Under the pieces are notes generated by a model that saw only the letters and a list, made by a program, of their open reading frames with translations, did no database searches and was not told the origin of the DNA. Positions 10,070-19,430 of a stretch of 64,000 nucleotides of DNA are shown in pieces. The position numbers and the translations under genes are program-made. The DNA is from an uncultured Fidelibacterota bacterium (GTDB lineage: Bacteria > Fidelibacterota > Marinisomatia > Marinisomatales > Marinisomataceae): NCBI GenBank assembly GCA_902629855.1, contig CACOSI010000001.1, positions 155,846-219,845 of the forward strand. Direction: 5' to 3'. Numbering within the stretch: position 1 is the stretch's first letter; every line of letters starts with the position of its first letter.

Positions 10070-11176
10070 ATGAATCTTTTTAAAAATTTAACTACTACAA
10101 TAATATTTACGACATTTCTTTTTGCTGGACAAGATTTAGAATCTGCAAAGATTAGGCTCAAAGATAAAGAATGGGGAAAAGCAGAAGAATATCTTATTAA
10201 AGCACTTGATCATCCCAAAGATAAATGGGAGGCAGCTTACCATTTAGGTGACAAAATATACCCAAGAAAACAAGACTGGGCTTTAGTTAAGAAGTATATG
10301 GACATAGCATCAACTGCTCCAAGTAACTTAAAAATCCGCCCAACAAGAAATGACAGAAAAATTCCTATTAGTCAGGCAATTACAGCATCTTTAACTAAAA
10401 GCTATAATCTTATATATTATAAGGCATCTGGCTATCTTTCTCTTCTTAATAGAGCTGCTTCTTTAGAGCAAAGAGACGCTCTTGTAGAACAAGCAATAAA
10501 AACATCTATGGATGCAAAAGATCTCGATCCAGCTCAGCCTGGTGCATATGCATTAGTAGCACTCTATTCATCCGTAAAAGGAGATAAGGAGTCAACAATT
10601 AAATATTTAGATATGGGCTTAGCTTTGGAAGACATCCCTACGGAAACGAGAATTGCATTACTAGTTAGCGCTGGCCAAAGTGTTGTTAGACTTGGTGAAT
10701 TCGATAAGGGCTTAGAATATTATGAGGAAGCATTATCTATAAACCCTGATGAACCTACGGCATTGAAAAGCTTAGGTGCACTCTATTTAGCAAGAGATGA
10801 TTTTGATTCAGCTTTAAAAAATCTTGACCTAGCGATTGAAAAAACAGATGATGATAAGGAGCTTGTAGATCTATTTTTCAATAGAGGTCTTGTTTACTTG
10901 AAAATGGAAGATTTTGAAGAAGCAGAGTATAACTTCGAAGAAGCATATTTTTTAGCTCCAGATGATGTCGAAGCTTTATTGGGTCTTGCAAAAGCATTAG
11001 AGCAAGCCGAAAGGTGGAGAAAGTCCAGAAATTACTATATGGAGTTAATTGATAAAGATCCGAACGATGCGCAATATTATTACGGAGTATATAGAACTTA
11101 CTTTGGTGAGGGAAGACTTGAGGATGCGCAAGAATATTTACAAAAAGCAACCCAGCTTAGAAATAGCGGGAATTAG
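10070..11176 (+). CDS. TPR-repeat protein with signal peptide
   Basis: Signal peptide then repeated TPR-like helices (ALSINPDEPTALKSLGALYLARDDFDSALKNLDLAI...). Confidence 0.8.
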   Translation: MNLFKNLTTTIIFTTFLFAGQDLESAKIRLKDKEWGKAEEYLIKALDHPKDKWEAAYHLGDKIYPRKQDWALVKKYMDIASTAPSNLKIRPTRNDRKIPISQAITASLTKSYNLIYYKASGYLSLLNRAASLEQRDALVEQAIKTSMDAKDLDPAQPGAYALVALYSSVKGDKESTIKYLDMGLALEDIPTETRIALLVSAGQSVVRLGEFDKGLEYYEEALSINPDEPTALKSLGALYLARDDFDSALKNLDLAIEKTDDDKELVDLFFNRGLVYLKMEDFEEAEYNFEEAYFLAPDDVEALLGLAKALEQAERWRKSRNYYMELIDKDPNDAQYYYGVYRTYFGEGRLEDAQEYLQKATQLRNSGN

Positions 11177-12132
11177 TAAATAGACATTCCTGTTGTATCT
11201 GAATAAAAATTGCTCAAGGCACTAACAAGCATTCTCCCAAGTGCTAAATAAGCATATGGGCTATCTCTATGATTTAAGTATGGGGTTGATAAGTCCATTG
11301 CTCCTATTTGAGATGTAGAATTATGACTCCCGTATGTTGATAAAGTATATCCACCAGAATTATAGTTTTCATCACCAGGTACTGGAAAATCTGGGCTCGG
11401 TGTTACATCAAAAGTATAATAAATTGGCTTGCAACAATTTTGGTCCATAATTCTTTTACCAATACTATCAAATCCTCGCACAAGTTCGTGAAAAGAAGAA
11501 GAAGATATTGATGATAAATAAGATATACTTGATTGGGACTGTGAATTATCTAAAATATTATCTGATGAGTTAAATACTTCTTTTGATATATTAAAACCCA
11601 TTTCAATGATCTGGTTATCATCATCATGACTAACAAGATTTAACAAAATTCCAGTATCAAAGTTTGCTTCGATGGAATCAATTGCAACACCAATATAAGT
11701 ATGATACCTGTTAAAGTAAGATGTCGCAAAAGAATTTTCTGCTCCAATTGAGGGCGGAGAGTCTGGATCCATTCTTGATCTATCAATATTATTCAAAATT
11801 ACGTGTGGGAATAAGCCGTTTGACTCATCTATAAATCCATTATAAAAATATTGTGCAATACCTTGAGTATTTTCAGCTCTTGTACTATCCCCACTTCTTG
11901 GAGGAATAGTATTTGGTATGCTAGTTCCATCGTGTGGAACTGTAATAATAATTGGAGTGTTACCAACATAATATTGTACAAAACCATCAACATCAGATAT
12001 AATCTCTCCTGGAGTAAATTTTACTTCTGGGGTTGGTAATGTTGATTGTTCTATTCTGTTATTATCAGAACAACTGAATAAAATAACTGAAATAAAAAAA
12101 TATAAATTAATATGTAATAGCTTCTTTGCCAT
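11173..12132 (-). CDS. N-formylglutamate amidohydrolase-like lipoprotein
   Basis: Lipobox-like VILFSCS; TPIIITVPHDGTSIPNTIP...NNIDRSRMDPD resembles the N-formylglutamate amidohydrolase HsG/R-D-N core. Confidence 0.5.
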   Translation of the reverse strand: MAKKLLHINLYFFISVILFSCSDNNRIEQSTLPTPEVKFTPGEIISDVDGFVQYYVGNTPIIITVPHDGTSIPNTIPPRSGDSTRAENTQGIAQYFYNGFIDESNGLFPHVILNNIDRSRMDPDSPPSIGAENSFATSYFNRYHTYIGVAIDSIEANFDTGILLNLVSHDDDNQIIEMGFNISKEVFNSSDNILDNSQSQSSISYLSSISSSSFHELVRGFDSIGKRIMDQNCCKPIYYTFDVTPSPDFPVPGDENYNSGGYTLSTYGSHNSTSQIGAMDLSTPYLNHRDSPYAYLALGRMLVSALSNFYSDTTGMSIY

Positions 12133-13882
12133 TGTATTCTCCCCTTTTATCAGCACCAGTTATGAAAGTACCATCTTTCCTTTGAATACCATGAGCTCGT
12201 GCTAAATCTGTAGTTTCTTTGTAAAATTTATGCTTTAAATCTTTTAACTGCTTCATAGTTTTTGAATTTAAAGATTTCTTTTCGTAAAAAATTAAATCAG
12301 GAATCCATTGTGAATGAGTTCTTGGATGATCAATCGCCTTCTGAATTGTAAGATCGTGATCAATGACACTTAAAATTATTTGTAAAACAGCAGTAATTAT
12401 TCGTGAACCACCCGCAGCACCTAGTGTAAGAATAGTTTCACCTTTTTCATTAATTACCAAAGTGGGTGACATTGAACTCAATGGTCTTTTGTAAGGCTCA
12501 ATAGCATTTGCTTTATCTCCAACTAAGCCAAAAGCGTTTGGAACATTTGGTTTTGCGGAGAAATCATCCATTTCGTTATTGAGTAAAAATCCTGCACCAT
12601 CAACAATTTTTTTATTCCCATAACTAAAATTAATAGTTGTAGTAATTCCTGCAGTATTACCATATTTATCCATAACAGAATAATGAGTTGTTTCATTACT
12701 TTCGGCAAATTGATGTCCAGCAGCGATTTCATCACTAGGTGTAGCTTCATTTAACGAAATTAACTTTAGTCTTTCTTTTGCATATTTTTTTGATATTAAT
12801 ATTTCTATCGGATTATCCCAAAAGTCTGGATCACCCAAATGAATAGATCGGTCAGCATAAGCTAATCTCTGAACTTCAGTTAGTAAGTGTACAAATTCTG
12901 AAGAGTTTCTTTTCATTTCAGCAATATTAAAATTTTCTAACATGTTAAGCATTTGAACTAAAAGAGTACCACCTGAACTAGGTGGCCCCATTGATGCTAT
13001 AACATAATTTTTATATGTTCCAATAATTGGAACTCTGTATTTAGATTCATACTTGATTAAGTCATCCTTGGAAATAAGCCCACCATTCTTTTGCATTTCA
13101 TTAACAATTAAATCAGCAGTTACTCCTTGATAAAAACCCATTCTACCATTAATCGCTATTCTTTCTAGAGTTTTAGATAAATCCTTCTGAACAAAAATAT
13201 CGCCTTCCTTCCATATATCAATTGCATCAAGTCTTTCTTTATATTCTTTTTCTTCAATATCGTTATTTGTAAATCTTTTTTTAAGTGATAAAACCTCATC
13301 ATTGCTATTAATAAAGATATCTGTTGATCCTTTATCTTCAAGAAATTCAAATTTATAATTATCGAAACTATAAGCAGCGGCTTCTTCCAATGGAAAACCA
13401 TTTTTAGCAAGTATAATTGCAGGCTCAATAATTTGTTGTAACGTAAATTTACCAGAACCATAGTCTTCAAATATCTTTATTAATCCATCAACAGTACCCG
13501 GTACACCTGAGGATTTATGTGAATATAAAGCTATTTCTTTATCATAGTTTTCATTCTCATCTAAAAACATTTTTTCAAATGAAGATCTAGGGGCTTTTTC
13601 TCGAAAATCTAAGCTTATTATTTCACCAGAAGAAGTTCGAGCAACTAAAAAACCTCCTCCACCCAAGTTGCCATTAGCAGGAGAGGTGACAGCCAGTGCA
13701 AAACCCGTAGCAACTAAAGCGTCAAAGGCGTTTCCCCCTTGTTTAAGTACATTAACTCCGACTTGAGAAGCTATTTTTGAAGTGCTTGATACTGCACCAT
13801 TTTTGTTAGCTACATTTTTACTGCAGCTTCCCAAAAATATTATAAAACAGACAAGAATATTCAATAGTATATTTTTCTTCAT
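12107..13882 (-). CDS. ggt: Gamma-glutamyltransferase
   Basis: GGNAFDALVATGFALAVTSPANGNLGGGGFLVA; catalytic Thr region SNETTHYSVMDKYGNTAGITTTIN; PLSSMSPTLV; LGAAGGSRII. Confidence 0.95.
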   Translation of the reverse strand: MKKNILLNILVCFIIFLGSCSKNVANKNGAVSSTSKIASQVGVNVLKQGGNAFDALVATGFALAVTSPANGNLGGGGFLVARTSSGEIISLDFREKAPRSSFEKMFLDENENYDKEIALYSHKSSGVPGTVDGLIKIFEDYGSGKFTLQQIIEPAIILAKNGFPLEEAAAYSFDNYKFEFLEDKGSTDIFINSNDEVLSLKKRFTNNDIEEKEYKERLDAIDIWKEGDIFVQKDLSKTLERIAINGRMGFYQGVTADLIVNEMQKNGGLISKDDLIKYESKYRVPIIGTYKNYVIASMGPPSSGGTLLVQMLNMLENFNIAEMKRNSSEFVHLLTEVQRLAYADRSIHLGDPDFWDNPIEILISKKYAKERLKLISLNEATPSDEIAAGHQFAESNETTHYSVMDKYGNTAGITTTINFSYGNKKIVDGAGFLLNNEMDDFSAKPNVPNAFGLVGDKANAIEPYKRPLSSMSPTLVINEKGETILTLGAAGGSRIITAVLQIILSVIDHDLTIQKAIDHPRTHSQWIPDLIFYEKKSLNSKTMKQLKDLKHKFYKETTDLARAHGIQRKDGTFITGADKRGEYNGKEAITY

Positions 13883-13907
13883 AGCATTGTATTTGGTTAA
13901 AGCTAAT

Positions 13908-13939
13908 AAAAAGCCTCTACAAAAAGTAGAGGCTTTTTA
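13908..13939 (-). terminator. Rho-independent terminator downstream of the TonB receptor gene
   Basis: AAAAAGCCTCTAC-aaaaa-GTAGAGGCTTTTT; 13-bp near-perfect stem with T/A tracts, potentially bidirectional. Confidence 0.85.
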
Positions 13940-13964
13940 TAAATAAGATATCTAAAAATATATC

Positions 13965-16757
13965 TTAAAGCGCCATGTCTAAACGTGTGTAAACGTATCG
14001 ACCATTAAATCCAAAAGGACTATATCCTGAATGTTGGAAAATTCCGTTGAAACTGTTTCTTTTGACAGTTTTATCAGGATAAACATCAAATAAGTTGTTA
14101 GCACCAATTGCCATTCTTACTTGACTATTTAACTGGAATCCATATTCCATATCCATTGTCCATTTTGAGCTTAATGTTTGGTCTCTTGCTTCGGAACTTG
14201 CAGGAATTCCTACTTCACCCCATCTAGTCATTTTCGCGACTAATGTAGATGTTGGTTTCTGCAGCGTAGCTGAGAATTGGAAATTGCTTTTTGGTGATGC
14301 AACTTCATATCTCATTGTGTTAGCACGTCCTTGAAGTAAACTTGTAGTATATGCTGCTAACTCAGCTGGTGTTCCTACTTCATCTTCATTTGTAATTTCA
14401 GTCTCATTGAAGTTCATTGCTGCTTTAAGTAGTAATGAACCACCGGCTACATCTTCTCTCATAGTAGCAACGATGTCAAGACCATTGGTTTCTGTATCAA
14501 TACCATTAAAGAAGTATCTACCTGCCGCAGCTGGCACACCTCTTTCAGCAAAGAAAGTAACCATATCTGAAGATGTTCCTGAACCTCTAAAAGTTTCACT
14601 CATACTAATACGATCTTCAACAGTAATCATATACGCATCGATAGATAGTGAGAATCTATCATCTTTGTATGTCATACCAGCAGAAAGATTTGTAGAAGTT
14701 TCCGGTTCAAGATCTTGTGCTCCAAGAGCTCTAGCTGCTTCTGTGTCAACAGGGAAGGTTCCAACTTCTAGAGGAACTCCATCAATAAAGTTTGTTGCGA
14801 TTGATGAGAAGTACGCTTCTTGAAGTGCTGGTGCTCTAAATCCAGTACTGAAAGAACCTCTAGCAGCAACTCCATCTTGAATTTCATATCTCATTGCAAT
14901 TTTACCATTTGTTGTTGAACCAAAGTCGCTATAGTTTTCAGTTCTTAATGCAACATCAAGTAGTAAATCATCTCTCAAATTACCACTCATTTCTGCATAG
15001 ACACTGAAAGCGTCTCTGTCACGATCTTGTTCGTTAGCAGGAGCTAAGCCAGGTAAACATTGACAACCTACTGCTGCAGAAGCACCAGCATTTGGTCCGT
15101 CTAATACATCAAAACCAAAGTCTGCATAACCAGCTTCTTCACCAGCTTCAATTGTGTAGTTTTCCATACGCATTTCAGCACCCATAGCAACATTTACAGG
15201 ACCTTGAAAACCTTGAAGATCCATAGTTGTGCTAACATCATAATTAATAGTAGTTTGAGAATAACCTAAGGTACCTAAGTCAAATTCAGACTGTTGATAC
15301 TGACTTGTACCAGCAGTTGCATTATGACTATTTTGCATACCCCAAGCAAATTCATTACTACCTGTTGTAACACTTACATCGTAAGCCATTCCATTATTCA
15401 TTAGACCTTTCATACCAACAGCCATTGAAGTGTCTGTCAATTCAGGGCTAATAAGTGGTAAGAATCCATCTGGATACCATGCACGAAGTGTACGATTATC
15501 CTGTGCTCTTCTGTAGTAACATCCACTTTCACCATCACGTGTATTCATTCCACCAAATGTATAGAATGTACCACGCTCTGTTGGGAAACTACCATTCCAC
15601 ATTAAGCTTACTTGCTCAAATGCTCCAGCACCTATACGATGATTTTCTCTGTCGAATGCTTTTTCTTTTTCATCCATGCCAGCGAAGTATTGTCTTCGTG
15701 GGTCAAGACCAGCACGATTTGTACGGCCACCATCACGAAATTGTCCGCTAACATATAGATTTCCACCAAAGAGACTTAAGCCATTTCCAGCATGAACAAT
15801 TAAGTTCCTACCATCTGTTTTATCAACAGTCTCAACTCCTGGACGAGCCCAACCTCTAGCAGCAGTGTATGGAAGATATCCAACACCATTATCAGAAGCA
15901 TTTTCGTCTAGATCCCAACCGTAAGTTGAATCGTCTTGACCGTCAATAAAGCCTTCACCGGCTTTATAACCTCTTTCAAACTCTGATAGATTTTGACCAT
16001 AAGTAACACTTAAGTCAGCACCACCAGTTTCTTTTAAAATTATATTAATAACCCCTGCAACAGCATCTGAACCGTATTGAGCGGCAGCACCATCACGAAG
16101 CACTTCGATTTTTTCGATAGCGCTAGCAGGGATTGCATTTAAGTCTACTTGAGTTGAACCACGTCCTACTGAACCATTAACGTGAACTAAAGCACCTTGG
16201 TGACGTCTTTTACCATTTACAAGTACAAGAGTCTGATTAGGAGCCATACCTCTCAATGTCGCAGGTCTCATATGGTCTGAACCATCAGTAATGTATCCAC
16301 GTGGAGCATTATAAGATGGAATCAAACTTTGCAGCAATTCATTAGTTTCAGTGAAACCAGCTGCACGAATTTCAAGCTCAGTAATAACTTCTACTGGAAC
16401 TGCCTGATCATCCACATTTCTTGCAAAACGTGAACCAAGAACAGAAACTGCATTACCAGCAACTGCACTTGATGCTAATGAAAAATTAGCAGTAGCAGCA
16501 CCATCTACACTTACAGAAACACTTGCAGATTCATATCCAATGTATGAAGCAGTAACTGTATAAGTTCCGCTCGCAACACCGTCGACTGAATATGATCCAT
16601 CAGCTCCTGTTGCAGCACCAGATGAAGTACCTTCTACAGTAACATTTGCTCCAAATAGTGCATTACCATCTGAATCAGTAACGGTACCTGAAACTGATTG
16701 AGCAAACATTAAACTAGAAAATAATACTAGTGCTATCATGTTATATAGCTTTCTCAT
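13965..16757 (-). CDS. TonB-dependent receptor with CarboxypepD_reg-like N-terminal domain
   Basis: QSVSGTVTDSDGNALFGANVTVEGTSSG...; plug domain ...ATLRGMAPNQTLVLVNGKRRH...IEKIEVLRDGAAAQYGSDAVAGVINIIL; C-terminal beta-barrel ending YVYTRLDMAL. Confidence 0.95.
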   Translation of the reverse strand: MRKLYNMIALVLFSSLMFAQSVSGTVTDSDGNALFGANVTVEGTSSGAATGADGSYSVDGVASGTYTVTASYIGYESASVSVSVDGAATANFSLASSAVAGNAVSVLGSRFARNVDDQAVPVEVITELEIRAAGFTETNELLQSLIPSYNAPRGYITDGSDHMRPATLRGMAPNQTLVLVNGKRRHQGALVHVNGSVGRGSTQVDLNAIPASAIEKIEVLRDGAAAQYGSDAVAGVINIILKETGGADLSVTYGQNLSEFERGYKAGEGFIDGQDDSTYGWDLDENASDNGVGYLPYTAARGWARPGVETVDKTDGRNLIVHAGNGLSLFGGNLYVSGQFRDGGRTNRAGLDPRRQYFAGMDEKEKAFDRENHRIGAGAFEQVSLMWNGSFPTERGTFYTFGGMNTRDGESGCYYRRAQDNRTLRAWYPDGFLPLISPELTDTSMAVGMKGLMNNGMAYDVSVTTGSNEFAWGMQNSHNATAGTSQYQQSEFDLGTLGYSQTTINYDVSTTMDLQGFQGPVNVAMGAEMRMENYTIEAGEEAGYADFGFDVLDGPNAGASAAVGCQCLPGLAPANEQDRDRDAFSVYAEMSGNLRDDLLLDVALRTENYSDFGSTTNGKIAMRYEIQDGVAARGSFSTGFRAPALQEAYFSSIATNFIDGVPLEVGTFPVDTEAARALGAQDLEPETSTNLSAGMTYKDDRFSLSIDAYMITVEDRISMSETFRGSGTSSDMVTFFAERGVPAAAGRYFFNGIDTETNGLDIVATMREDVAGGSLLLKAAMNFNETEITNEDEVGTPAELAAYTTSLLQGRANTMRYEVASPKSNFQFSATLQKPTSTLVAKMTRWGEVGIPASSEARDQTLSSKWTMDMEYGFQLNSQVRMAIGANNLFDVYPDKTVKRNSFNGIFQHSGYSPFGFNGRYVYTRLDMAL

Positions 16758-16797
16758 TGTTTTTCCTTTGTTTATGTACATATTAAATCATTGGTAC

Positions 16798-16817
16798 GTA
16801 CCTCTATAAGTAGGTAC
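16798..16817. promoter_or_regulatory. Inverted repeat upstream of the TonB receptor (candidate operator)
   Basis: GTACCT-CTATAAGT-AGGTAC; also overlaps the perfect palindrome GGTACGTACC at 16793-16802. Confidence 0.4.
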
Positions 16818-16888
16818 AATATACCCTTAGTTTGCATAATCTAGGAGAAAGTGTACTTTATGTCAATCTTTTAAAGAGGAGGGTAGAG

Positions 16889-17617
16889 TTACCTACGACT
16901 TCTCAATTTCATTAATAAATTAAGAATTTCAACATAAAGCCAAATAAGAGTTATCATGAGTCCAAAAGCTCCATACCACTCCATATATTTTGGAGCTCCG
17001 CTTTCTGCACCAGACTCAATAAAATCAAAATCTAACACTAAGTTCATTGAAGCAATTCCAACCACAAATAAAGAAAATAAAATTCCTGTCAGGCCATTTC
17101 CGAATAAAGGACCCATGAAAGAAACCCCAAAAAAAGAAAGAATTAGATTTAAAACGTAGACTATAAGTATTCCAAATGTTGCAGAGAAAACTCCTAATCT
17201 AAAATTTTCAGTCGCTGCTATTAGCCTACTTTTGTATAAAAATAATAAGGCAGCTAAAATTCCAAACGTCAGTGCTATTGCCTGGTTGGCTATACCTGGA
17301 TACATCGAATCTACCATAGCAGAGATTGCCCCAAGAACAGCACCTTCAGCAAAGCAATAAAGAGGAACAGTAAAAGGAGCAGCCTTTTTATTAAAAATTG
17401 TAATAAGTAGAAGAATAAATGTAAAAATTGTCACCGGCCAAAATAGTGCTAAACCGATTTGAGGATTATTCCACGTATATATTGCAGATGTCATTAAAAA
17501 TAAAAGGCTCAAAGCTGTTTTATTTACTGTTCCGTCAATAGTCATACTACTTTCACCAGCTGCTCGACGAGCATTTCTGAAAGTATTTTTATTAAGTGCT
17601 GGATTTGCCGATCTCAT
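16889..17617 (-). CDS. Bax inhibitor-1/YccA family membrane protein
   Basis: Multi-TM protein, MRSANPALNKNTFRNARR...MTIDGTVNKTALSL...EWYGAFGLMITLIWLYVEILNLLMKL, typical of bacterial Bax1-I family members. Confidence 0.88.
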   Translation of the reverse strand: MRSANPALNKNTFRNARRAAGESSMTIDGTVNKTALSLLFLMTSAIYTWNNPQIGLALFWPVTIFTFILLLITIFNKKAAPFTVPLYCFAEGAVLGAISAMVDSMYPGIANQAIALTFGILAALLFLYKSRLIAATENFRLGVFSATFGILIVYVLNLILSFFGVSFMGPLFGNGLTGILFSLFVVGIASMNLVLDFDFIESGAESGAPKYMEWYGAFGLMITLIWLYVEILNLLMKLRSRR

Positions 17618-17624
17618 AAATTAT

Positions 17625-19061
17625 TTATTTGTTATCATCAATAAAATCAAAGATTTTTTCTATACCAACTCTATGTTGCTTCATTGAATCTCTTTCTCTT
17701 ATAGTAACTGAGTTATCATTCAACGTATCATGGTCAATTGTTATTCCAAAAGGCGTTCCAGCTTCATCCTGTCTGTAGTATCTTTTACCAATTGATCCTT
17801 GTTCATCATAAATTGATTTATATCTATTATTAACTTTCATAAATATTTCCTTAGCTTTTTCAGGAAGACCATCTTTTTTAATCAAAGGACAAACAACTGT
17901 TTTATTTGGAGATAAATCAAAAGGAAGTTTTAAAACTACCCTGTTATTTTCATTATCTTCATAATATGATTCACAAAGAATCATAAGAAATTGTCGATTT
18001 AAACCGGTAGAAGTTTCTATAATGAAAGGATGATATTTTTCATTTTTTAACGCATCAAAGTACATCATATTCTTACCAGACATTTTTTCATGTTCTTTTA
18101 AATCAAAGTCTGTTCTATTGTGAATTCCTTCAATTTCTCCCCAACCAAATGGGAAATTGTATTCAATATCGAAAGCTTCTTTCGCATAATGAGCTAAAGA
18201 ATCCTCAGAGTGTTTATGAAATTTAAGATTCTCTTTTTTTATACCTAATTCATTAATGTAATAGTCCATCCTTTGTTCTTTCCAAAAGTCCATTGATTCC
18301 TGATCATTTTCTGGGTGAACGAAGTATTGCATTTCCATTTGTTCAAACTCTCTAGTCCTAAAAATAAAATTTCTTGCTATAATTTCATTTCGAAATGCTT
18401 TTCCAACTTGAGCAATTCCAAACGGAACTTTGAGTCGCATAGAGTTTTGAACAAGAAGATAATTAATATACATACCTTGTGCTGTTTCAGGTCTCAAAAA
18501 AATACTTTTTCCCGTTTTTTCAGAGGGTCCTGAGTTTGTTTTGAACATTAGATTAAACTGAGAAGGAGCAGTCCATTTACCTACATTTCCCGAAAAGGGG
18601 TCTATGACCCCAGACTTTTCTAAAACTCCATCATGTTTATTTTCTTTTTCTAAAAGTTCTCTACAAATTATTTCAATTATTTCATCTTGTTCAAAATTAA
18701 TTGACATATTTTCACATAATAATTCTAAAACCTTTGTTTTTTGTTGAGAAAGTAGATCATCAACTCTATATCTTTTTTTGTTATCTTTATTGTCAACTAA
18801 AGGATCATTAAAGTTAGAAATATGTCCACTAGCTTCCCACACATCAGGGTGGACCATAATAGAACTATCAAGCCCTACAATATTTTCATGATTATTGGTC
18901 ATTATTTTCCACCATTTGTCCGAAATAGATTTTTTTAATTCTACTCCAAGTGGTCCATAATCATAAGATGCTTTTAATCCACCGTAAATTTCAGAATTTG
19001 GAAAAACAAAACCTTTTCTTTTACATAGTGATATTATTTTATCTAGATGCTTTTCGCTCAT
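17625..19061 (-). CDS. glyS: Glycyl-tRNA synthetase (dimeric type)
   Basis: ISLCKRKGFVFPNSEIYGGLKASYDYGPLGVELKKS; FLRPETAQGMYINY; FRNEI; GLNRQFLMIL; class II motifs. Confidence 0.95.
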   Translation of the reverse strand: MSEKHLDKIISLCKRKGFVFPNSEIYGGLKASYDYGPLGVELKKSISDKWWKIMTNNHENIVGLDSSIMVHPDVWEASGHISNFNDPLVDNKDNKKRYRVDDLLSQQKTKVLELLCENMSINFEQDEIIEIICRELLEKENKHDGVLEKSGVIDPFSGNVGKWTAPSQFNLMFKTNSGPSEKTGKSIFLRPETAQGMYINYLLVQNSMRLKVPFGIAQVGKAFRNEIIARNFIFRTREFEQMEMQYFVHPENDQESMDFWKEQRMDYYINELGIKKENLKFHKHSEDSLAHYAKEAFDIEYNFPFGWGEIEGIHNRTDFDLKEHEKMSGKNMMYFDALKNEKYHPFIIETSTGLNRQFLMILCESYYEDNENNRVVLKLPFDLSPNKTVVCPLIKKDGLPEKAKEIFMKVNNRYKSIYDEQGSIGKRYYRQDEAGTPFGITIDHDTLNDNSVTIRERDSMKQHRVGIEKIFDFIDDNK

Positions 19062-19073
19062 AATATATAGAGT

Positions 19074-19430
19074 TTAAGAAAAAAAATATCGGTACAGAAA
19101 AACTATTCCAAAAAAACCAAAAATTAGAGGAGCTAGCCAAACTAAAGTATCAAAACCTTTTTTTGGTGGGTTGGCTAGAATTTCAACTCCAAATTTTAAT
19201 ACATAATAGTCTTTTATCTGTTGGTCAGATAGTCCTTGAACTACAAATCTTTTTATTTCATCTTTCATTTCCAAAGCAGCTTTTGCCTGAGATTGTTCAA
19301 GTGTTAAACCATCACATACAGGACACATTAACTCTCTGTTTAAAGTATAAAGTCTTTCATCAACAGATTTTTCAATACCCATCAGAAAGACTATGCTGAA
19401 CATTACAAATAAAATATTTCTATAAATCAT
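19074..19430 (-). CDS. ccmH: Cytochrome c maturation protein CcmH (CycL-type)
   Basis: LMCPVCDGLTLEQSQAKAALEMKDEIKRFVVQGLSDQQIKDYYVLKFGVEILANPPKKGFDTLVWLAPLI: CxxC plus the CcmH pattern. Confidence 0.88.
   Translation of the reverse strand: MIYRNILFVMFSIVFLMGIEKSVDERLYTLNRELMCPVCDGLTLEQSQAKAALEMKDEIKRFVVQGLSDQQIKDYYVLKFGVEILANPPKKGFDTLVWLAPLIFGFFGIVFLYRYFFS

Noticed and set aside
12107-12156. Possible ggt/N-formylglutamate amidohydrolase fusion
   Set aside because: The frames differ, each has its own start/stop and lipoprotein signal; the overlap is simply short coding overlap.
15455-15751. 98-aa plus-strand ORF inside the TonB receptor (and 14407-14823)
   Set aside because: Antisense to a strongly supported receptor gene; no recognisable family and low-complexity His/Tyr/Leu pattern of a shadow ORF.
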